Below, piece after piece: positions 14,476 through 18,952 of a stretch of DNA of 18,952 nucleotides (positions within the stretch are counted from its first letter, which is position 1; each line of letters starts with the position of its first letter). The stretch lies in contig JBJDYV010000015.1 of NCBI GenBank assembly GCA_051867655.1, positions 1 to 18,952 of the forward strand. The letters run 5' to 3'. The translations under genes and the position numbers were made by a program. The notes under the pieces are model-generated. The model searched no databases and had not been told where the DNA came from. It saw only the letters and a list, made by a program, of their open reading frames with translations. The DNA comes from JAJPXI01 sp051867655. GTDB lineage: Bacteria; Bacillota; Clostridia; Oscillospirales; Oscillospiraceae.

Positions 14476-16008
14476 ATGATTCGAAGCTGTATGGACGTAA
14501 AACTGAACGTGCGCCCCGTGTTTGTCAACTGTGCCCACAAGTATTACTACGAGGGCCCCTGCAGAATGTCGGGCGGCGAGACCCTGCAGCCCGGCTTTGA
14601 CAGTATCGTCAACAGCGCGCGGATGCGCGAGACTCTGGAGACCATTGAAAAAATGATGCCGGAGTGCGTGGAGCTCATGGAGCCGGTCTCGGTGGAATGC
14701 AGCGACGACTGGGAGGTCAAGGAGGAGTACTTTGAAACGCTGCTGAAGGACCGGGACCAGGTGGACGTCTACTTGGCCTCCAACAATTTCGGCGCCGATG
14801 CCATCTTCAACGAGTTCTGCCTGCGGTGCGGAAAGCCGGTGTGCATCCTGCCCAACATCTGGAACCCCGCCAAGAGCGGTATGCTGTTCAACCTGGGGGT
14901 GGACGCCATCTGCGAGCTGACCTGGGAGGACACGGTCAGGCAGTTGGAAGTGCGCCGCGCCCGCAAGGCCATCGCCAAGTCCAACCTGCTGCTGGTGCCC
15001 CGGTTCAACAACGACATCCCCGTGGCCGGCGCCACCGACAGCTTTGTGAACCTGCGGGCCGTGACCGACCTGATGGGGGTCCACTTCCGCACGGTGAACC
15101 TCCACGAGATCGTGGACCAGATGCACCCCCTGACCGAAGAGGGCAACCACACCACCCCCGGCCGCGTGACCCCCAACATCACCGCCGAGGAGATCAAAGA
15201 GCTGGAGGCCCAGGCCGACGAGCTGCTGGCCGGGGCTGAGGTGGCTGAGGTCGAAAAGGAGTTTGTGGTCAAGTCCCTGATCGCCCACAAGGTCATCCAG
15301 AAGAATATGGATCTGTACGACTGCAGCGGCGTGGTCATCCCCTGTCCCGACGCCTGCTCCACCCGGAGGATGAACCAGGAGCAGTTCACCTTCTGCCTGA
15401 ACCACTCCCTGAACCTGGAGCAGGGTCTGCCCTCCTGCTGCGAGTATGACGTGGCCTCCGCCGTGACCATGCTGGCGGAGATCGCCCTGTCCGGCAAGGC
15501 TCCGTACATGGGCAACACCCTGCCTGTCATGTTCACCGACGAACGCAGCTTGAGCCGCCAGCTGACCAAGATGATGCCCGAGGAGGACATCAAGGATCTG
15601 GCGGGCATGGACAACCTGTACGCCGTGGCCCACTCCACCCCCCACAGAAAGTTTAAGGGCATCAAGGAGCCCAACGGCTCTTACGGCCTGAAGCACTTTG
15701 CCTATGACCAGAAGTTCGGCGCCGTCATGCGCCACAACTTCAACGAGGATGTGGGCCAGGTCATCACCTTTGCCAAGTTCAGCGGCGACCTGAAGCGGCT
15801 GCTGATCGGCAAGGGCACCATCGTGCGCAGCTTCGGCTATGACCTGAACAACTGCAACGGCGGCTTCATCTTCCAGGTGGCCGACCAGAAGAAGGTCTAC
15901 CGGGAGCAGTGCCGCGCCGGCCTGCATATGCCGCTGGTGTTCGGCGACTACACCGAGCAGCTGAAGCTGCTGGCCGAGAGCTACGGCATGGAAGCGATCC
16001 TGGTATGA
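14476..16008 (+). CDS. Divergent fucose-isomerase-like protein, cassette B
   Basis: 510 aa, ATG 14476 with GAAGGAG at 14461-14467. It is a paralogue of the protein at 9378-10946 and closer to the one at 18072. Shared motifs: YYYEGPCRM (Cys29), IPCPDACSTRR (CPxxC, Cys290 and Cys294), EQFTFCLNHSLN (Cys307), CCEYD (Glu323), GAVMRHNFNEDVGQVIT (~415-431) and LHMPLVFGDY (His484). As in cassette A, the family's Asp ligand is replaced (PYMGNTLP), so classical isomerase chemistry is doubtful. The gene overlaps the next one by ATGA. Codon use is very GC-rich (mostly C or G in third positions), more so than cassette A. Cytoplasmic; substrate unknown. Confidence 0.75.
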   Translation: MIRSCMDVKLNVRPVFVNCAHKYYYEGPCRMSGGETLQPGFDSIVNSARMRETLETIEKMMPECVELMEPVSVECSDDWEVKEEYFETLLKDRDQVDVYLASNNFGADAIFNEFCLRCGKPVCILPNIWNPAKSGMLFNLGVDAICELTWEDTVRQLEVRRARKAIAKSNLLLVPRFNNDIPVAGATDSFVNLRAVTDLMGVHFRTVNLHEIVDQMHPLTEEGNHTTPGRVTPNITAEEIKELEAQADELLAGAEVAEVEKEFVVKSLIAHKVIQKNMDLYDCSGVVIPCPDACSTRRMNQEQFTFCLNHSLNLEQGLPSCCEYDVASAVTMLAEIALSGKAPYMGNTLPVMFTDERSLSRQLTKMMPEEDIKDLAGMDNLYAVAHSTPHRKFKGIKEPNGSYGLKHFAYDQKFGAVMRHNFNEDVGQVITFAKFSGDLKRLLIGKGTIVRSFGYDLNNCNGGFIFQVADQKKVYREQCRAGLHMPLVFGDYTEQLKLLAESYGMEAILV

Positions 16009-16421
16009 GAGAACAGATCCGGGACCAGATCCTGGCCCGGCGGGACCGGGCGCTGGAGCAGGCGCGGCTGGCCCGCGAAACGCCGGACGCGTCACGGGAG
16101 TTTATCGCGGCCTGCGTCCACGGCTACGTCTGTTATAAGTTCCTGCTGGACCCGGAGGAGTGCCGGGGGCTGACCATGTCTGAGCTGGCCGAAAAGAGCA
16201 TCGAAAAGGCGCTGGACATGAAGATCCCGCTGGCCAAGGAGTCGGAAGTTGCCACCACCTGCGGCGCGGCGGGCAGCGCGGCCATGAAGATCGCCCTGCT
16301 GCTGACCGCGGTGAAGAAGGATTTTGCCGTGGAGATCGACCCCCGCAGACTGGGCTTCGTCAAGGACACGGCGGAGCTGGGGAACCTGGTGTACCGCGCC
16401 ATGCGGGGAGAAACGGTGTGA
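16005..16421 (+). CDS. Small carrier-like protein with three conserved cysteines, cassette B
   Basis: 138 aa, ATG 16005 inside the ATGA overlap with the isomerase-like gene. It matches the cassette A protein over its length: HGYVCYKFLLDPEEC (Cys43, Cys53), then TTCGAAGSAAMKIALLLTAV (Cys86) and the carrier-protein-like FAVEIDP...DTAELGNLV. The three cysteine spacings (10 and 33 residues) are identical in the two copies despite low overall identity. The N-terminus is a strongly charged helix (QIRDQILARRDRALEQARL). I recognise no named family; an ACP-like fold is suggested by pattern only. Its function is inferred from context as a protein partner or sulfur acceptor. Confidence 0.7.
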   Translation: MREQIRDQILARRDRALEQARLARETPDASREFIAACVHGYVCYKFLLDPEECRGLTMSELAEKSIEKALDMKIPLAKESEVATTCGAAGSAAMKIALLLTAVKKDFAVEIDPRRLGFVKDTAELGNLVYRAMRGETV

Positions 16422-16437
16422 AGGGAGGAAAACGGGC

Positions 16438-16842
16438 ATGACCATGCTGGAGACGGAACAGAGCATCCGGGCCGACCTGGACATGCTCGGGGACGGCCTG
16501 AGCCGGATGGAATATCTGCTGGGCTGCGCCCGGGAGGACCCGGGCATCCCGGAGGAGGAGCGCCGGAAAGAGGACCTGGTGGCCGACTGCCAGATGAACA
16601 CCTGGCTGATGGTCCGCTGGGAGGGCGATGTGCTGACGCTGCGCACCGACAGCGAATCCTTGCTGGTCAAAGGGGCACTCTCCCTGATCGCGGAGATCTA
16701 CAGCGGAAGGAGCCGCCAAGAGATCGCGGACTTTACCTGCACGCTGCTCTTGGACGAGAGCTTCGCGGCCCTGTTCAACGCCGAGCAGAAGAAGGGGCTG
16801 CAAAACGTGCTGAATACCCTGAAAGGGGGTGCGTCCCCCTGA
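16438..16842 (+). CDS. SufE-type sulfur acceptor, cassette B
   Basis: 134 aa, ATG 16438 with AAGGGAGG at 16421-16428. SufE features: acceptor Cys51 in LVADCQMNTW (same position as in cassette A), TDSESLLVKGALSLIAEIYS and the following SRQEI. It passes persulfide sulfur from SufS to a downstream target. In this cassette it precedes SufS, the reverse of cassette A. Its TGA (16840-16842) overlaps the probable CTG start of SufS. Confidence 0.88.
   Translation: MTMLETEQSIRADLDMLGDGLSRMEYLLGCAREDPGIPEEERRKEDLVADCQMNTWLMVRWEGDVLTLRTDSESLLVKGALSLIAEIYSGRSRQEIADFTCTLLLDESFAALFNAEQKKGLQNVLNTLKGGASP
16824..16830 (+). promoter_or_regulatory. Ribosome binding site supporting a CTG start for SufS
   Basis: AGGGGGT at 16824-16830 stands 8 bases before CTG 16839. 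No ATG, GTG or TTG exists in the SufS frame between here and 16902, where the family's conserved N-terminus is already passed. Confidence 0.5.
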
Positions 16843-18044
16843 ATATTCGTGAGGATTTCACCATCCTTGGGACCTGTGTCCACGGGCGGCCGCTGGTTTA
16901 TTTGGACAACGCGGCGACTTTGCAGCCGCCCCGGCAGGTCCTGAACGCGGTAAATGAACTATACAGTACCCACAATGGAAATGTACATCGCAGCGGTCAC
17001 GCCCTGGGCCGGACGACCAGCGAGAAGATGGAGGGGGCCCGGGAGTCCGTGCGCCGCTTCCTGAACGCCCGGGACTGCGCGGAGATCGTGTTCACCTCGG
17101 GCACCACCGGCAGCATCGACCTGCTGGCCCGGATCTGCGCTGAACAGGTCCTGCGCCCCGGCGACGAGGTCATCACCACCGAGCTGGAGCACCACTCCAA
17201 TCTGCTGCCCTGGGCGGCGGCCTGCGAGCGCTCGGGGGCGGTTTTACGCCTTGTGCCCATGGATGAACACGGCGATCTGGATCAGGACGCCTACCGGGCC
17301 ATGCTCTCGGAAAAAACGAAGCTGGTGGCGGTGACTTGGGTGTCCAACGCCATCGGCACGGTCAACCCCGTCCGGGAGATGATCACGCAGGCCCACGCTG
17401 TGGGCGCGGCGGTCCTGGTGGACGCGGCCCAGGCCATGCTCCACAAGAGCGTGGATGTGCAGGCGCTGGACTGCGATTACCTGGCCTTCTCCGGGCACAA
17501 GGTGGGAGCGTTGACCGGGACCGGCGTGCTCTACGGGAAAAAGGAGCGGCTGGAGGGCTTCACACCCGTCTGCCTGGGCGGCGGCATGGTGCGCTCCGTG
17601 CGGGGCGTGCAGGCGGAATACGTCTCTTTGCCCCACCGCTTTGAGGCGGGTACCCCCAACTACGCGGGGGCCATCAGCCTGGGGGCGGCCCTGACCTGGC
17701 TGGAGGAGCACGGGCGGGAGGATCTGGCGCGGCATACCCAGGAACTTCTGGAGGAGACGGAGCAGATCCTGTCCCGGGCGGATGTGCGGATCTTGGGCGC
17801 GCCGAAGGAGCGCGCCGGCGTGATCAGCTTTACCGCCGACGGGGTCCACCCCTACGACCTGGCCCAGCTGCTGGACCAGCAGGGGGTCGCCGTCCGCTCC
17901 GGCCACCACTGCGCGCAGAACGCGGTCAGCCATTTCGGCGTGGAAAGCTGCGTGCGCGTTTCGCCCGCGTTCTACAATACGCGGGACGATCTGGCCCGTT
18001 TTGAGAAAGCGCTCTCCCGGAGCCTTTTGCTGCTTCGGAAATAA
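16839..18044 (+). CDS. SufS-type (group II) cysteine desulfurase, cassette B, probable CTG start
   Basis: 401 aa if it starts at CTG 16839. The first ATG/GTG/TTG-type start in frame is TTG 16902, but this would remove NIREDFTIL and VHGRPLVY, which align with the start of the cassette A enzyme (VRNDFPIL, VHGHPLIY). CTG 16839 overlaps the SufE stop as CTGA, like the ATGA in cassette A. Active-site features: LDNAATLQ (from 22), SGTTGSID, His119 in ELEHHSN, DAAQA, PLP Lys221 in AFSGHK, persulfide Cys358 in RSGHHCAQ. It releases sulfur from cysteine for SufE and, by context, for the carrier-like or isomerase-like partners. Stop TAA at 18042-18044. Confidence 0.88.
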   Translation: MNIREDFTILGTCVHGRPLVYLDNAATLQPPRQVLNAVNELYSTHNGNVHRSGHALGRTTSEKMEGARESVRRFLNARDCAEIVFTSGTTGSIDLLARICAEQVLRPGDEVITTELEHHSNLLPWAAACERSGAVLRLVPMDEHGDLDQDAYRAMLSEKTKLVAVTWVSNAIGTVNPVREMITQAHAVGAAVLVDAAQAMLHKSVDVQALDCDYLAFSGHKVGALTGTGVLYGKKERLEGFTPVCLGGGMVRSVRGVQAEYVSLPHRFEAGTPNYAGAISLGAALTWLEEHGREDLARHTQELLEETEQILSRADVRILGAPKERAGVISFTADGVHPYDLAQLLDQQGVAVRSGHHCAQNAVSHFGVESCVRVSPAFYNTRDDLARFEKALSRSLLLLRK

Positions 18045-18071
18045 AAATGAAATCATATGGAGGTCATCAAC

Positions 18072-18952
18072 ATGGAGAAAAAATGTCTGGACGTACGTGT
18101 CAACGTCAAGCCCATCTTCTGTTTCCTGAGCCACAAGTATTACTACGAGGGACCCTGTCGGATGGCCGGGGGCGAGGCGCTCCAGCCCGGCTTTGACGAT
18201 ATTCTGAACGGCCAGATCGGCAACGGGGTCCAGATGGGCCTGAAGTATGCCTGCCCGGAGGACGTGGGGACGGTCATGGATGCCAACATCGTCACCGTCA
18301 CTGACGACTGGGATATGAAGGACGAGTATCTGGAAGCCCTTTTGAAGGATCAGGAGGAGACCGACGTCTATTTTATCTTTACCTCCTTTGGCTCTGACCG
18401 CCTGTGGCGCGAGTTCGGCCGCAAGTGCAAAAAGCCCGTTATGATCGTGCCCAACCTGTGGAACCCCATGAAGAGCGCCTACTACTTCAACACCGGCGTG
18501 GAGGTCTATACCCCCTACGACTGGGAGGAGGTCACTGAGTACCTGAAGGCCCTGCGCGCCCGCAAGGCCATCGCCCGGGCCAACGTTCTGCTGGTCACCC
18601 GGTTCAGCGACACCATGTGCGTGGCCGGCGCGGACGACGGCTTCTACAATCTGGATCTGGTGACCGAGAGGTTCGGCACCAAATTCCGCCCCATCAACTT
18701 CCACGAGCTGATGGACCAGATGAACCCCCTGCCCGCAGAGGGCAATCCCACCACTCCTGGCCGCGTGACTCCCAACCTGACCGCGGAGGAGATTAAGAAG
18801 CTGGAGGACTATGCCGATCAGCTGATGGGCGAGGCCGAGGAATGCGACATCTCCAAGGAGTACCTGGTCAACTCCCTGAAGGCGTGGAAGGCTGTGTGCA
18901 AGAACATGGACGCCTATGACTGCTCGGCCTGCGCCATTCCCTGCCCGGACCT
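18072..18952 (+). CDS. Third divergent fucose-isomerase-like protein, cut by window end
   Basis: The frame opens at ATG 18072 (TGGAGG at 18057-18062) and stays open to the window end, ~293 codons of an expected ~510. The protein begins MEKKCLDVRVNVKPIFCFLS and carries YYYEGPCRM and, at the cut end, CSACAIPCPDL, equivalent to the CPxxC region. It is clearly closer to the cassette B protein (14476) than to that of cassette A: HKYYYEGPCRM, LQPGFD and TTPGRVTPN are shared. It follows SufS by 27 bp on the same strand, so cassette B probably has two isomerase-like subunits or enzymes. The Glu/Asp/His ligand region is outside the window. Confidence 0.85.
   Translation, partial: MEKKCLDVRVNVKPIFCFLSHKYYYEGPCRMAGGEALQPGFDDILNGQIGNGVQMGLKYACPEDVGTVMDANIVTVTDDWDMKDEYLEALLKDQEETDVYFIFTSFGSDRLWREFGRKCKKPVMIVPNLWNPMKSAYYFNTGVEVYTPYDWEEVTEYLKALRARKAIARANVLLVTRFSDTMCVAGADDGFYNLDLVTERFGTKFRPINFHELMDQMNPLPAEGNPTTPGRVTPNLTAEEIKKLEDYADQLMGEAEECDISKEYLVNSLKAWKAVCKNMDAYDCSACAIPCPD

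Noticed and set aside
14446..16095. 549-codon minus-strand frame opposite the cassette B isomerase-like gene
   Set aside because: Antisense shadow; the plus frame has the homology and the ribosome binding site.
17244..18704. 486-codon minus-strand frame across SufS and the third isomerase-like gene
   Set aside because: Antisense shadow spanning two real genes.

Overview
The window looks like chromosome of a gut-type, GC-rich Clostridia (Oscillospiraceae-like: Flavonifractor/Lawsonibacter/Pseudoflavonifractor relatives). This is an inference from gene style (DUF4867 + fucose-isomerase-like pair, PucR-type regulators, NusG-II/ApbE/Gx remnants, two cobalamin riboswitches) and from strong AGGAGG-type ribosome binding sites. 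No rRNA, tRNA or CRISPR array was seen.

Layout. (1) 1-2088, plus strand: the end of a DUF4867 gene followed by an intact L-fucose-isomerase-like gene. (2) 2089-6660: a lower-GC scrapyard of decayed genes. It holds a sporulation-type polysaccharide deacetylase tail (minus), a mobile-element relaxase tail with a stop and a frameshift, one intact response regulator with a SARP-like output domain (3350-4168, minus), the collapsed ends of an ApbE - NusG domain II - Gx transporter operon, a cobalamin riboswitch driving a frameshifted and truncated MetE-like gene, and an intact cysteine-rich small protein. (3) 6660-7204: a second cobalamin riboswitch on the minus strand, with a consensus promoter and an intrinsic terminator but no gene behind it. 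(4) 7252-18952: the most interesting part, two divergent versions of one gene cassette flanking two PucR-type regulators.

The cassette consists of a ~510-520 aa fucose-isomerase-like protein, a ~140 aa carrier-like protein with three conserved cysteines, a SufS-type cysteine desulfurase and a SufE-type sulfur acceptor. Copy A (minus) runs isomerase-like - carrier-like - SufS - SufE. Copy B (plus) runs isomerase-like - carrier-like - SufE - SufS, and is followed by a third isomerase-like paralogue cut by the window end. Many junctions are overlapping stop/start codons, so each set is probably made as a unit. The isomerase-like proteins keep the family's Glu and His but appear to lack its Asp metal ligand, and they have a conserved CPxxC motif. 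This suggests (inference) that they are not ordinary sugar isomerases and that SufS/SufE feed sulfur to the carrier-like protein and/or to the isomerase-like protein. I know of no described pathway with this composition. The two PucR-type proteins are the obvious candidate regulators, and repeated GTGCAA motifs lie upstream of copy B.
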